Shown here in pieces: positions 27,320-35,490 of a stretch of DNA of 64,000 nt (position 1 is its first letter; each line of letters opens with the position of its first letter). The DNA is taken from assembly GCF_021404405.1 (NCBI RefSeq), contig NZ_JABFTV010000005.1, positions 124,001 to 188,000 of the forward strand, written 5' to 3'. This DNA is from Billgrantia aerodenitrificans. Lineage in GTDB: Bacteria; Pseudomonadota; Gammaproteobacteria; Pseudomonadales; Halomonadaceae. Under the pieces are notes generated by a model. The model was not told the DNA's origin. It ran no database searches and was given only the letters and a program-made list of their open reading frames with translations. A program made the position numbers and the translations under genes.

Positions 27320-27344
27320 GACGGGGCAGCCAAGCTGCCCCGTC
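27320..27344. terminator. Rho-independent terminator, probably bidirectional
   Basis: 11-bp perfect stem GACGGGGCAGC/GCTGCCCCGTC with a CAA loop, followed on the plus strand by TTGCGTCTT. It lies 33 bp after the 28-codon gene and 21 bp after the nhaD stop on the minus strand, so it can serve both. Confidence 0.8.
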
Positions 27345-27365
27345 TTGCGTCTTACCAGCGACTAC

Positions 27366-28847
27366 TCAGCCGATGGTAAAGCTGGCCGCATTGAGCCATA
27401 AGTGAACCGCGATGCTGGCCACATAGCCCAACAGGATCACCGGCGCCCAGCGCAAGTGGCCCATGAAGGTATAGTTGCCACGCGCCTGGCCCATGAGTGC
27501 GACACCCGCAGCGGAGCCGATCGACAGCACGCTGCCACCCACACCGGCCGTCAGGGTGATCAGCAGCCACTGCCCATGGGACATGTCAGGCTGCATGGTC
27601 AACACGGCAAACATCACGGGAATGTTGTCGACCACCGCCGAGACCAGCCCCAGCACGATGTTGGCCCAGGTCGGGTTCCAGCCCAGGTAGAGCGCCTCGG
27701 AAAGCAGGCCCAGATAACCCATGAAGCCCAGGCCGCCCACGCACATCACGACGCCGTAGAAGAACAGCAGAGTATCCCACTCGGCCCGTGCCACGCGATT
27801 GAACACGTCGAAGGGCACCACGCTGCCCAACTGCGCCAATTTGCGCTCATCGCCACGGGCGGTGTAGCGAGCACGCTTGCGCTCCAGCGAGCGCGGCAGG
27901 CTACGGCGCAGGTAATAGCCGAAGAACTGCAGGTATCCAAGGCCCGTCATCATGCCCAGCACGGGCGGCAAGTGGAGCAGGGTGTGACAGGCGACCGCCG
28001 TGGCCACGGTGAGCAGGAACAGGGCGATGATGCGACGCGCACCGCGCTTGAGCCAGACGTCCTCGTACACGCCTTCCGGTTTGCGGTTGTTGATGAAGAA
28101 GCTCATCACCACCGCGGGAATGAGGAAATTGACGATGGAAGGAATCAGCAGCGTGAAGAACTCATAGAACTGCACGATGCCGGCCTGCCATACCATCAGC
28201 GTGGTGATGTCGCCGAACGGGCTGAACGCGCCGCCGGCGTTGGCGGCCACCACGATGTTGATGCAGCACAGGTTGATGAAGCGCTTGTCGCCCTCGGCCA
28301 CTTTGGTCACCACCGCACACATCAGCATGGCCGTGGTCAGGTTGTCGGCGATAGGCGAGATCATGAAGGCCAGCACGCCCGTCAGCCAGAAGAGCTGCCG
28401 GTAGCTGAAGCCCTTGCGTACCATCCATGAGCGTAGGGCATCGAAAACGCGGCGCTCGTCCATGGCGTTGATGTAGGTCATCGCCACCAGCAGGAAGAGC
28501 ATGAGCTCGGTGAACTCGAGCAGGGTTTCGCGGAAGGCGTGCTCGGCCTGGTCGGGCATGCCGGCCTGCACGTAGACCCAGCCGATCATCGTCCAGATCA
28601 AGCCGGCGGCAACCAGCACCGGCTTCGACTTGCGCATGTGCAGCTTCTCTTCGGCCATGACCAGGGAGTAGGCCAGCACGAAGATCAGGACTGCCAGGAA
28701 ACCGACCATCGAGCCGGTCATCGGGATACTCCCGGTGACGGCAAGCGCGGCCGGGCTGAAGGACATAGCGAGAAGAGCGAGCATAGCGATGCCTGACCAC
28801 CGGGAGAGGCCCCGGAGTCTGGCGAGGGAACAAAAGCCGATAGGCAT
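27366..28847 (-). CDS. nhaD: Na+/H+ antiporter NhaD
   Basis: 493 aa from the ATG at 28847. An N-terminal hydrophobic segment resembling a signal (to about residue 37) precedes 11-13 helices of the ion-transporter superfamily. NhaD-type motifs include SPIADNLTTAMLM, NIVVAANAGGAFSPFGDITTLMVW in form, and SAVVDNIPVMFAV. NhaD exports sodium or lithium at alkaline pH and is common in Halomonas, Vibrio and Alkalimonas. An upstream in-frame ATG at 28895 would add 16 residues, but it overlaps a plausible -10 region (GAATAA), so the shorter start is preferred. Confidence 0.92.
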   Translation of the reverse strand: MPIGFCSLARLRGLSRWSGIAMLALLAMSFSPAALAVTGSIPMTGSMVGFLAVLIFVLAYSLVMAEEKLHMRKSKPVLVAAGLIWTMIGWVYVQAGMPDQAEHAFRETLLEFTELMLFLLVAMTYINAMDERRVFDALRSWMVRKGFSYRQLFWLTGVLAFMISPIADNLTTAMLMCAVVTKVAEGDKRFINLCCINIVVAANAGGAFSPFGDITTLMVWQAGIVQFYEFFTLLIPSIVNFLIPAVVMSFFINNRKPEGVYEDVWLKRGARRIIALFLLTVATAVACHTLLHLPPVLGMMTGLGYLQFFGYYLRRSLPRSLERKRARYTARGDERKLAQLGSVVPFDVFNRVARAEWDTLLFFYGVVMCVGGLGFMGYLGLLSEALYLGWNPTWANIVLGLVSAVVDNIPVMFAVLTMQPDMSHGQWLLITLTAGVGGSVLSIGSAAGVALMGQARGNYTFMGHLRWAPVILLGYVASIAVHLWLNAASFTIG

Positions 28848-29052
28848 GGATTGAGTTCCTGGATGGAGTAGTAGGGGAGGGATGAAAAACGCCATTATTC
28901 TAACACCTCATATTGCACCGCAATAGAGGTGGCGAGCGTCCGAATTCGGCTTCGCCAGCACATCGAACTGGTGGCTGGGCGAAGATAGGCGGCATGCAGT
29001 GAGCATGTCGCCTATCTGCTTGATGTTGGGCGGGATGGCGGGCAAACGAAAA

Positions 29053-29070
29053 AAGCGCCCGCAGGCGCTT
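29053..29070 (-). terminator. terminator of tRNA-Ser
   Basis: Perfect 7-bp stem AAGCGCC/GGCGCTT with a 4-nt loop. Read on the minus strand it is followed by TTTTTCG, 17 bp after the tRNA 3' end. Confidence 0.85.
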
Positions 29071-29086
29071 GATTCTAAAGACTAGG

Positions 29087-29176
29087 TGGCGGAGGGACAG
29101 GGATTCGAACCCTGGAAAGGCTTTCACCTTTGCCGGTTTTCAAGACCGGTGCATTCAACCGCTCTGCCATCCCTCC
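29087..29176 (-). tRNA. tRNA-Ser, anticodon UGA
   Basis: 90 nt including the encoded CCA. The acceptor stem GGAGGGA pairs with TCCCTCC before GCCA; the anticodon stem-loop is CCGGT-CTTGAAA-ACCGG, giving anticodon TGA; a long variable arm (class II) and a TTCGAATC T-loop are present. It reads UCA and other UCN codons. A strong promoter lies upstream. Confidence 0.97.
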
Positions 29177-29191
29177 GGCTCACGGGGGCGA

Positions 29192-29219
29192 ATATTACCA
29201 GTTATGCTCATAAGGTCAA
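29192..29219 (-). promoter_or_regulatory. promoter of tRNA-Ser
   Basis: On the minus strand: -35 TTGACC (29214-29219), 16-bp spacer, -10 TAATAT (29192-29197), followed by a GC-rich discriminator, as expected for a stringently controlled stable-RNA promoter. Confidence 0.8.
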
Positions 29220-29251
29220 GAGCATCGCTGCGTTACCGCCGAGGAGTCGTC

Positions 29252-29695
29252 ATGTCAGCCCCGCGCGAAACACAAACTGGCCCCATCGTCGCCGTCGCAG
29301 CGGCGGCGATCGAGCAGGGCAGGGTATTGGTAGTGCGACGCACCAAGCCGCCCAACGCCAATCGGCTGGCACTGCCGGGCGGCCGCGTGGAACCGGGTGA
29401 GTCGCTGTTCGAGGCTGCCGTGCGCGAACTGCGCGAGGAAACCGGGGTCGAGGCCGAGGCGGAGCGTGTTATGACAGCCGTCGAGGAGATCCAGCATGAT
29501 GCCCAGAGACGCTTGCTGTACCACTACGTGATCGTCGTGGTGAGCTGCCGGTGGCTCGGCGGAGAGGCGGTCGCCGGCGACGATGCCAGTGAAATTCGCT
29601 GGCTCGACCGCAGGCAGATAGCGCAAGAACCGGAGCTGTGCGAAAACACCCGGCGGGTGGCCGCTGCGCTGTATGAAGAACTATACTCGCGATGA
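29252..29695 (+). CDS. NUDIX hydrolase
   Basis: 147 aa from the ATG at 29252 with GAGGAG upstream. The Nudix box is complete: GGRVEPGESLFEAAVRELREETG in form (GX5EX7REUXEEXGU). The N-terminal VAVAAAAIEQGRVLVVRRTKPPN is typical of ADP-ribose/NAD-type and 8-oxo-dGTP-type NUDIX proteins; substrate not predictable. It lies between the tRNA and the BI-1 gene and appears monocistronic. Confidence 0.88.
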   Translation: MSAPRETQTGPIVAVAAAAIEQGRVLVVRRTKPPNANRLALPGGRVEPGESLFEAAVRELREETGVEAEAERVMTAVEEIQHDAQRRLLYHYVIVVVSCRWLGGEAVAGDDASEIRWLDRRQIAQEPELCENTRRVAAALYEELYSR

Positions 29696-29804
29696 AGATG
29701 CGTTGAGCGTTGTAGAACTAAGGACTTGCGTCGGGAACCAACCGACGGCATCCTTGGTCCACTGCTGAGATCAACCAAGATCAACTACAGGGAGCTCTCG
29801 ATCA

Positions 29805-30473
29805 ATGGCCTATCACGACACACATGTGGCCCAGCACTCGTCCCAGGCCGTCAGCGCCAACAAGGTTCTTCGCAACACCTACGCGCTGCTGGCGATGACT
29901 CTGCTGTTCTCCGCCGTCACAGCGGGTGCCGCCATGGCCATGGGCGTCGAGCGGATGAACATCTTCGTGTTCTTCATCGGCGCATACGGCTTGATGTTCC
30001 TGGTCCACAAGACCGCCAACTCGGCTACCGGCCTGCTGGCCACCTTCGCCTTCACCGGCTTCATGGGCTTTACCCTCGGCCCGATTCTCAGTGCCTACCT
30101 GGCCCTGCCCAACGGCGCCGCGCTGATCATGAACGCACTGGCCATGACCGGTCTGACCTTCATCGGGCTTTCCGCCGTGGCACTGGTGTCCAAGAAGGAC
30201 TTCAGCTTCCTGGCCAACTTCCTGATGGCAGGCGCCATCGTGCTGATCCTGGCCATGGTCGCAGGCCTGATCTTCCAGATCCCCACCCTGATGCTGATGG
30301 TATCTGCCGGCTTCGTGCTGTTCGCCTCGGCCGCCATCCTTTATCAGACCAGCGAGATCGTGCACCGCGCCGGCGAGACCAACTACATCCTCGCCACCAT
30401 CACGCTGTACGTCTCGATCTACAACCTCTTCGTCAGCCTGCTGGCGCTGCTCGGCATCATGAGCAACGACTGA
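29805..30473 (+). CDS. yccA: Bax-inhibitor-1 / YccA family membrane protein
   Basis: 222 aa with seven transmembrane helices, BI-1-like (UPF0005). A cytoplasmic N-terminus is followed by NTYALLAMTLLFSAVTAG, and the helix with SASAAILYQTSEIVHRAGETNYI (in form) carries the conserved acidic pH-sensing residues. YccA in E. coli modulates FtsH and relieves SecY jamming; the family has calcium-leak activity. Ribosome site AGGGAG. A hairpin separates it from tusDCBE; the yccA-tus order is also seen in pseudomonads. Confidence 0.9.
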   Translation: MAYHDTHVAQHSSQAVSANKVLRNTYALLAMTLLFSAVTAGAAMAMGVERMNIFVFFIGAYGLMFLVHKTANSATGLLATFAFTGFMGFTLGPILSAYLALPNGAALIMNALAMTGLTFIGLSAVALVSKKDFSFLANFLMAGAIVLILAMVAGLIFQIPTLMLMVSAGFVLFASAAILYQTSEIVHRAGETNYILATITLYVSIYNLFVSLLALLGIMSND

Positions 30474-30497
30474 TCGCCGATCACGAGGGTATCGCCG

Positions 30498-30517
30498 GGC
30501 CCCGCTGATGCGGGGCC
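30498..30517 (+). terminator. hairpin between yccA and tusD
   Basis: 8-bp stem GGCCCCGC/GCGGGGCC with a TGAT loop, followed by CTGCGCGTTTG. The T-tract is weak, so termination may be partial. Confidence 0.6.
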
Positions 30518-30544
30518 TGCGCGTTTGAGCAGACAGGTACCGCC

Positions 30545-30937
30545 ATGCGCTACGCTCTACTCGTCCAGGGAGCGCCCTACAGCAGCCAGGCGTCCCATTC
30601 CGCGCTGCGCTTTGCCTCGGCGCTGCTGACCCGCGGCCACCGCCTGGAGTGCGTCTTCTTCTATCATGAAGGGGTATACAACGCCGCCCGCCTGGCCGCA
30701 CCGCCTCAGGACGAACCGCACCTCTACGATGCCTGGTGCGCACTCAATGCCGAACATGGCACGCAGTTGCAGGTGTGCATTGCCGCCGCCCTGCGCCGCG
30801 GCATGCTCGACGAGCGCGAGGCCAACCGCCATGGCAAGCACGGCCATAGCGTCGAGCCCCCCTTCGAACTGACGGGGCTCGGTCAGTTGATCGACCTGGG
30901 GCAGAGCGTCGACCGCCTGGTGACCTTCGCCCCCTGA
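30545..30937 (+). CDS. tusD: sulfurtransferase TusD
   Basis: 130 aa DsrE-fold protein. The persulfide-carrying Cys78 (QLQVCIAAALRRGM) matches Cys78 of E. coli TusD. It forms the TusBCD hexamer, which takes sulfur from TusA and passes it to TusE for 2-thiouridine synthesis by MnmA. It is the first gene of tusDCBE; tusC follows after 13 bp. Confidence 0.95.
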   Translation: MRYALLVQGAPYSSQASHSALRFASALLTRGHRLECVFFYHEGVYNAARLAAPPQDEPHLYDAWCALNAEHGTQLQVCIAAALRRGMLDEREANRHGKHGHSVEPPFELTGLGQLIDLGQSVDRLVTFAP

Positions 30938-30950
30938 GGAGAACGAACGG

Positions 30951-31328
30951 ATGTCGTCACACGCCCCTGCCACCGGAGACCTGCTGGTCATCCTGCGCCA
31001 CGCACCACATGGCAGCAGCTGGCTGCGCGAAGGTCTGGATGCGGCCTTGGTGGCCGCGGCTTTCGGTCAGTCGGTGACGCTACTGTTCCAGAGCGATGGC
31101 GTACTGGCCCTGGCCCGTGGCCAGCAGACCGGACCGCTGGGCCAGAAGAGCACTGCGCCCACCCTGGACATGCTGGCCATGTACGACATCGAGTCGCTGT
31201 ACTTCGTCGAGGATGCCCTGGCGAGCTTCGGCCTGACCCAGCAGGATCTGCAACTCCCGGCCTCGGGAATCCCCGCCGCAGTGATTCCCGAGCTACTTGC
31301 CGGCCACAAGCTGATCCTGACTTTCTGA
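30951..31328 (+). CDS. tusC: sulfur relay protein TusC
   Basis: 125 aa DsrF-like subunit of the TusBCD complex. LLVILRHAPHGSSWLREGLDAALVAAAF (in form) is the conserved N-terminal strand-helix, and the protein ends in LILTF. No catalytic cysteine is expected in this subunit. It acts in tRNA 2-thiouridine synthesis. GAGGAG ribosome site; tusB follows after 27 bp. Confidence 0.93.
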   Translation: MSSHAPATGDLLVILRHAPHGSSWLREGLDAALVAAAFGQSVTLLFQSDGVLALARGQQTGPLGQKSTAPTLDMLAMYDIESLYFVEDALASFGLTQQDLQLPASGIPAAVIPELLAGHKLILTF

Positions 31329-31355
31329 TAGGCTTCGATGCCACTGTGAGGCTTC

Positions 31356-31646
31356 ATGATCCTGCATATTCTCAACCGACCGCCCAGTTCGAGCCTGGTG
31401 TATCGCGAAACGCTCGCCGCCATGAGCGACACGGACCGCCTGCTGCTGGTCGAAGATGGCGTGCTGGGTGCACTGACGTCCCAGGTACGTCATTTCCAAC
31501 AGGTTGAGGGGCGTCTGTTCGCGCTGCGCGAGGACCTGCACGCACGCGGGCTCGAGGGCCAGTGCGACGCCGTCGTTCAGGTCGTCGATGTGGATGGCTT
31601 CGTCACCCTGACCGAAGAAGCCGACAAGACGGTGAGCTGGTTCTGA
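31356..31646 (+). CDS. tusB: sulfur relay protein TusB
   Basis: 96 aa DsrH-like subunit. It starts MILHILNRPP and ends with the typical aromatic tail KTVSWF. It completes the TusBCD heterohexamer. Its stop overlaps the tusE start (TGATG). Confidence 0.92.
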   Translation: MILHILNRPPSSSLVYRETLAAMSDTDRLLLVEDGVLGALTSQVRHFQQVEGRLFALREDLHARGLEGQCDAVVQVVDVDGFVTLTEEADKTVSWF

Positions 31647-31999
31647 TGGCTTCCACCGAAGTTGCACGCTACCTGAACGTCGGCGACAGACGCATCGCCC
31701 TGGACCCGGAAGGCTACCTCGTCGAGCTCAGCGACTGGACGCCGGCCGTGGCCGAGGCCCTGGCCGCCGAGGAGGGACGCGATCTCGGCGAGGAGCACTG
31801 GGAGGTGATCGAGGTGATCCGAGATTTCTATGCCCGCTATCAGGCCTCACCGGCCATGCGCCCGCTGGTCAAGGCGGTGGGCCTGGCTCTGGGGCCGGAG
31901 AAGGGGCGCTCGCTGCACCTGATGCGCCTGTTCCCCGACAGCCCCGCCAAGGTAACGGCTCGCCTTGCCGGGCTGCCGAAACCTGCCAACTGCCTCTGA
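31646..31999 (+). CDS. tusE: sulfur relay protein TusE (DsrC family)
   Basis: 117 aa from the ATG at 31646, overlapping the tusB stop by one base. DsrC family: DPEGYLVELSDWTPAVAEALA (in form), and the C-terminal flexible arm ending AGLPKPANCL, whose penultimate Cys116 accepts persulfide sulfur from TusD and presents it to MnmA. A second conserved DsrC cysteine, found in dissimilatory sulfur oxidisers, is absent, so this is a Tus-type protein. Confidence 0.94.
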   Translation: MASTEVARYLNVGDRRIALDPEGYLVELSDWTPAVAEALAAEEGRDLGEEHWEVIEVIRDFYARYQASPAMRPLVKAVGLALGPEKGRSLHLMRLFPDSPAKVTARLAGLPKPANCL

Positions 32000-32007
32000 C
32001 GGCCCAC

Positions 32008-32577
32008 ATGAACTTCCTGGCCCACGCCTGGCTTGCCCGCGGCGGCAGCGATGAGTTTCTCTACGGTAATCTGATCGCCGATGGGGTCAAGGGCAGCGAC
32101 CTTTCCGGCTGGCCTGCCGAGGTGGCGCTGGGGATTCGCCATCATCGCCGGGTCGATGCCTTCGTCGATGCTCACCCGATCGTACTGTCGGCGCGCAGGC
32201 GCGCGCCTGCCGAGTATCGGCGCTATGCCGGCATCGCGCTGGACCTGCTATGGGATCATTTCGTGGCCCGTGAACTCGAGCTCGAGACTCAGGAGTCGCG
32301 TCTGGTGCTGCGCAGCTATCGGGTGCTGAGTCACCGTCCCGCACCGACACGCCTGGAGCGGATGATACCGGCCCTGGTCGCCCAGGACTGGCTGCACCGC
32401 TACGCCGATTTCAGCTTCACCTGCGATGCGGTGCGGGGGATCGGCAACCGCCTGTCGGGCCCCAATCGGCTGGCTGCCCTGGTGCCCTGGCTCGAGACGG
32501 ACTACGGCAACCTGCAGCGCGACTTCGACCGGCTGTGGCCGGCGGTCACCGAGGCCCTCGAGGTTCCTGCCCACTGA
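32008..32577 (+). CDS. acpH: acyl carrier protein phosphodiesterase
   Basis: 189 aa, AcpH/ACPD family. MNFLAHAWLA at the start, GNLIADGVKG and GIRHHRRVDAFVDAHP motifs (HD-like metal-binding residues), and YAGIALDLLWDHFVARE. It removes the 4'-phosphopantetheine arm from holo-ACP. It lies 8 bp after tusE. The last 32 bp overlap, on the opposite strand, the end of the TRAP dctQ-like gene. Confidence 0.9.
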   Translation: MNFLAHAWLARGGSDEFLYGNLIADGVKGSDLSGWPAEVALGIRHHRRVDAFVDAHPIVLSARRRAPAEYRRYAGIALDLLWDHFVARELELETQESRLVLRSYRVLSHRPAPTRLERMIPALVAQDWLHRYADFSFTCDAVRGIGNRLSGPNRLAALVPWLETDYGNLQRDFDRLWPAVTEALEVPAH

Positions 32578-33109
32578 TTCGGCTCATACGGGTCGACTCC
32601 GCCATTTTCAGCTCGCAGGCTCGCGCCAGCAGATGAACCAGGATGATCGCGGCGCAGATCGGCACTGCCATTGCTACCCAGGACATCGGAAACCCGAGCG
32701 TATCTGCGCTGAGCCGGGCCTGTCGTGCAATGAATCCGCGTGTCGTATCCATCCCCGGGCCGAAGATGCTGAAATAGATGATCGGCACCAGAAAAATAAG
32801 CACTGCCGTGCCGCGCACGAGTGCCGTGAGCTGCCACCAAGGGCTCCCCTTGTCGTGACAGGGATCCTTGAAGAGTGCCGGATCGTCTTTCGACTTGAAG
32901 GAGAGAGTGGCACCAAGCAGCCCACTCCAGACCATCATGTAGCGGGCCATTTCTTCAGTCCAGGATGGTGGTGCGCTGAAGGCATAACGCGCAATGACTT
33001 GTATGGCCACGAACACCAGCATGGCCGTCAGACACAGCACCGCCAGGCGCCGTGTCAGCCAGTCCAGCCAGTCACTGAAAATGACGATTGAGCGATACAT
33101 ATTCGGCAC
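32546..33109 (-). CDS. TRAP transporter small permease (DctQ-like)
   Basis: 187 aa with four transmembrane helices. The family motif ARYAFSAPPSWTEEMARYMMVWSGLLGA (in form) is present. It is the small membrane subunit that pairs with the large DctM-type subunit at 34198. The start could be the GTG at 33109 or the ATG at 33100. It is the last gene of the minus-strand catabolic run, with 76 bp to the dctP-like gene. Its 3' end overlaps acpH by 32 bp (convergent), which suggests the cluster joined the chromosome right up against acpH. Confidence 0.88.
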   Translation of the reverse strand: MPNMYRSIVIFSDWLDWLTRRLAVLCLTAMLVFVAIQVIARYAFSAPPSWTEEMARYMMVWSGLLGATLSFKSKDDPALFKDPCHDKGSPWWQLTALVRGTAVLIFLVPIIYFSIFGPGMDTTRGFIARQARLSADTLGFPMSWVAMAVPICAAIILVHLLARACELKMAESTRMSRISGQEPRGPR

Positions 33110-33185
33110 ACCCTGTCAGGAACACGACGATTACCCAGCCCCGGTGCCAGTTTGAGCCTGGTACCGGGGAGCCTACCCGCTGAAA

Positions 33186-34169
33186 TCAGCGGGTACGTTG
33201 GGCCAGCTCCGACCAGGTTTCCACCTGCTCCGCTGTCAGCGTCGTGTCATGATAGACAGGCTGTGACAGTTCACGGAATCTCTCTCTCGCCGCATCCGAC
33301 AACACCATGACCTCTACGCCGGCAGCTTCCAGTTCCGCCAGCGCTTTGGGCGTGACCTCCTCCAGCCAGTCGCGGTTGGCCTGGTTGGCAACCTCGACGG
33401 ACTCATCGACGATGCCTCTCTCCTCATCGCTCAGGCCCCGGTACCAGTCATCCGACACCAGGACGGCGCGCAACGCATTCATGACATTGGCATCGGTGTA
33501 ATAGCGCACGATGTCAGTTTGGCCAAACATGATGGGTACGAGCGGCGTATTGATGTAGCCGTCGACGATTCCTGTCTGCAGGGCAGCCGGGACCTCCCCC
33601 CAGGAGACGATGGTGCCATTGGACCCCCAGGCCCTGTAGAGGGCGATCTGAGCATCGTCGAGGGCGCGCATCCTCAAACCGGACATGTCATCGGGCGTGG
33701 TGACGGCCTTGCGTGTCGTGATGATGCCCGAGGGCGGCCCGAGCGGCACGATCGCCAGCAATCGAACGCTGGCATGGGCAATGTCGTCATTGATGCGATT
33801 CAACACCTCGCCTTCGACCAAGGCCCGGTCCATATGGGCCACGCCATCGAACAGATAAGGCAATCGCACGCCGAAGATGAAGGGGTCGATTCGCGCGACG
33901 GAATTCACATCCGACAGCGATACTTCCAACAGCCCCATTGCGATCTGATCGAGCTTTTCCGCCTCACCTCCGACGGCGTCACGTGGCAGCTCCCTGGCCC
34001 TCAGGCCCCGTTCATTGAGCGCTTCGGTAAAATGGTGCGCCCACACATAGGAGCCTGACTTCTCTAGGTCCGGCGGGCTGTCGAGGGCAACCTTGATCTC
34101 ACTGCTCCAGGCTACTGTGGTCAGAGCAAGCAGGGCACCGGCCAAAGCCAGCTTTTGCAACAGTTTCAT
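33186..34169 (-). CDS. TRAP transporter solute-binding protein (DctP-like)
   Basis: 327 aa from the ATG at 34169 with AGAGGAGA upstream. Signal peptide 1-23 (ending VAWSS). DctP fold: WAHHFTEALNERGLRARELPRDAVGGEAEKLDQIAMGLLEV in form, then the conserved SGLRMRALDDAQIALYRAWGSN, where the second Arg normally forms the salt bridge to a ligand carboxylate, and VDGYINTP. The ligand is therefore probably an organic acid, possibly with an amide group given the neighbouring amidase. Identity unknown. Confidence 0.9.
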   Translation of the reverse strand: MKLLQKLALAGALLALTTVAWSSEIKVALDSPPDLEKSGSYVWAHHFTEALNERGLRARELPRDAVGGEAEKLDQIAMGLLEVSLSDVNSVARIDPFIFGVRLPYLFDGVAHMDRALVEGEVLNRINDDIAHASVRLLAIVPLGPPSGIITTRKAVTTPDDMSGLRMRALDDAQIALYRAWGSNGTIVSWGEVPAALQTGIVDGYINTPLVPIMFGQTDIVRYYTDANVMNALRAVLVSDDWYRGLSDEERGIVDESVEVANQANRDWLEEVTPKALAELEAAGVEVMVLSDAARERFRELSQPVYHDTTLTAEQVETWSELAQRTR

Positions 34170-34197
34170 GGCATGTCTCCTCTTGTGGTTATTATGG

Positions 34198-35481
34198 TCA
34201 ATCCACTTTGAAGCCGAATATCCGAGGCAGTGACAGACTGATCTCAGGAAAGAATGCAATCATCAACAGGGTGACGATCTGCACGGCGATGAACGGCAGG
34301 GTTGCCAGGGCAAGCCGCCAATAGTCGAGTTTGGCGATAGCCGCCACCACGATGAGGCACTTGCCCAGGGGCGGCGTTATCAAGCCGATGCAGAGGTTGA
34401 AACACACCACGATGCCCAGGTGTACCGGACTTATCCCCTGAAGCAGGGCCGTAGGTGCGAGTAGTGGCACCAGAAGGGTGAGCGCCACCGGGGTGTCCAT
34501 GAACATCCCGGCAATCAACAGCACCCCGATCAGCAGGATGAGATAGCGAGTCCCGGTAAGTCCCGCCGACTCCACCCATCCCGACAGCAACTGCGGCCAG
34601 CCGAGCAGCCCTGCCAGATAGCTCAGTACCGCAATGGCACACAGGATGATGAATATCGCGCCCGTCAAACGGGCCGTTGCCTCTGCCGCTTCATAGAAGA
34701 GCTTGGGCGTCATGGCGCCCAGCAGCCTGCCGACAAGAATGGCAGCCACGACTGCCAGTGCGGCACCCTCGGTCGGCGTGGTCAGGCCGAAAACGATGCT
34801 GCCCAGGATGATGACCGGGATGGCCAGGGCAGGGGCGGCCCTGAGGAAGCTAGCTCGAAGAGGCGGTACTTCGATGGTGTCTCCACCAGGGTGATTCTCT
34901 CGGCGAGCAAGCCAGCCGTTCATGCCGAACAGCATGCAGGCCAGCAGCAGACCGGGAAGGATGCCGGCGACGAATAGCGCTGCCACCGAAGTGCCGGTCA
35001 ACCCGCCATAAATGATCATGATGATGCTGGGTGGAATGATCGGTCCGATCATGGAGGAGGCCGCCGTGATGGCGCCGGCGTAATAGGGCGAGTAACCACG
35101 CTCCCGCATGGCAGGGATCAAGGTATTCGACACTGCCGCCGAATCGGCCACGGCGGAGCCCGATATACCCGAGAAAAAGAGACTGGTCATGATGTTGACG
35201 TGTCCGAGCCCACCCTTGAGACGTCCCAGCAGGGCCATCGCCAGATCGATCAAGGCTCGCGTCACCCCGGTGCGGTTCATCAGCTCGCCAGTGAGGATGA
35301 ACAGCGGCATTGCCATGAAGGCGAATACATCCAACTGGGAGAAGATACGTTGGGGAACGATGGCCAGATACTGGGGATAGCCCGCCGCAATGAAAGCAAG
35401 GATCGCGGTTGCCCCCATCAGATAGGCAAACGCCGTACCGGTGGTGAGGAATACCAGAAAGGCTGCAATGACGTAGGCCAT
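34198..35481 (-). CDS. TRAP transporter large permease (DctM-like)
   Basis: 427 aa, about 12 helices, DctM/SiaM family. ELMNRTGVTRALIDLAMALLGRLKGGLGHVN (in form), FFSGISGSAVADSAAVS and IPPSIIMIIYG carry the sodium-site signatures of the family. It imports the substrate delivered by the DctP-like protein using a sodium gradient, which suits a halophile. It lies 28 bp from the dctP-like gene and 9 bp from the amidase, so one operon. Confidence 0.93.
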   Translation of the reverse strand: MAYVIAAFLVFLTTGTAFAYLMGATAILAFIAAGYPQYLAIVPQRIFSQLDVFAFMAMPLFILTGELMNRTGVTRALIDLAMALLGRLKGGLGHVNIMTSLFFSGISGSAVADSAAVSNTLIPAMRERGYSPYYAGAITAASSMIGPIIPPSIIMIIYGGLTGTSVAALFVAGILPGLLLACMLFGMNGWLARRENHPGGDTIEVPPLRASFLRAAPALAIPVIILGSIVFGLTTPTEGAALAVVAAILVGRLLGAMTPKLFYEAAEATARLTGAIFIILCAIAVLSYLAGLLGWPQLLSGWVESAGLTGTRYLILLIGVLLIAGMFMDTPVALTLLVPLLAPTALLQGISPVHLGIVVCFNLCIGLITPPLGKCLIVVAAIAKLDYWRLALATLPFIAVQIVTLLMIAFFPEISLSLPRIFGFKVD

Positions 35482-35490
35482 GACTAACTC

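Noticed and set aside
28848..28895. Longer NhaD start at 28895
   Set aside because: The extra residues come before a better signal-like N-terminus, and the ATG overlaps a plausible promoter -10 region; kept only as an alternative.
29087..29176. tRNA-Ser as an attachment site
   Set aside because: No integrase gene adjoins it and I saw no repeat of its 3' end nearby; the gene order to yccA-tus looks ancestral.
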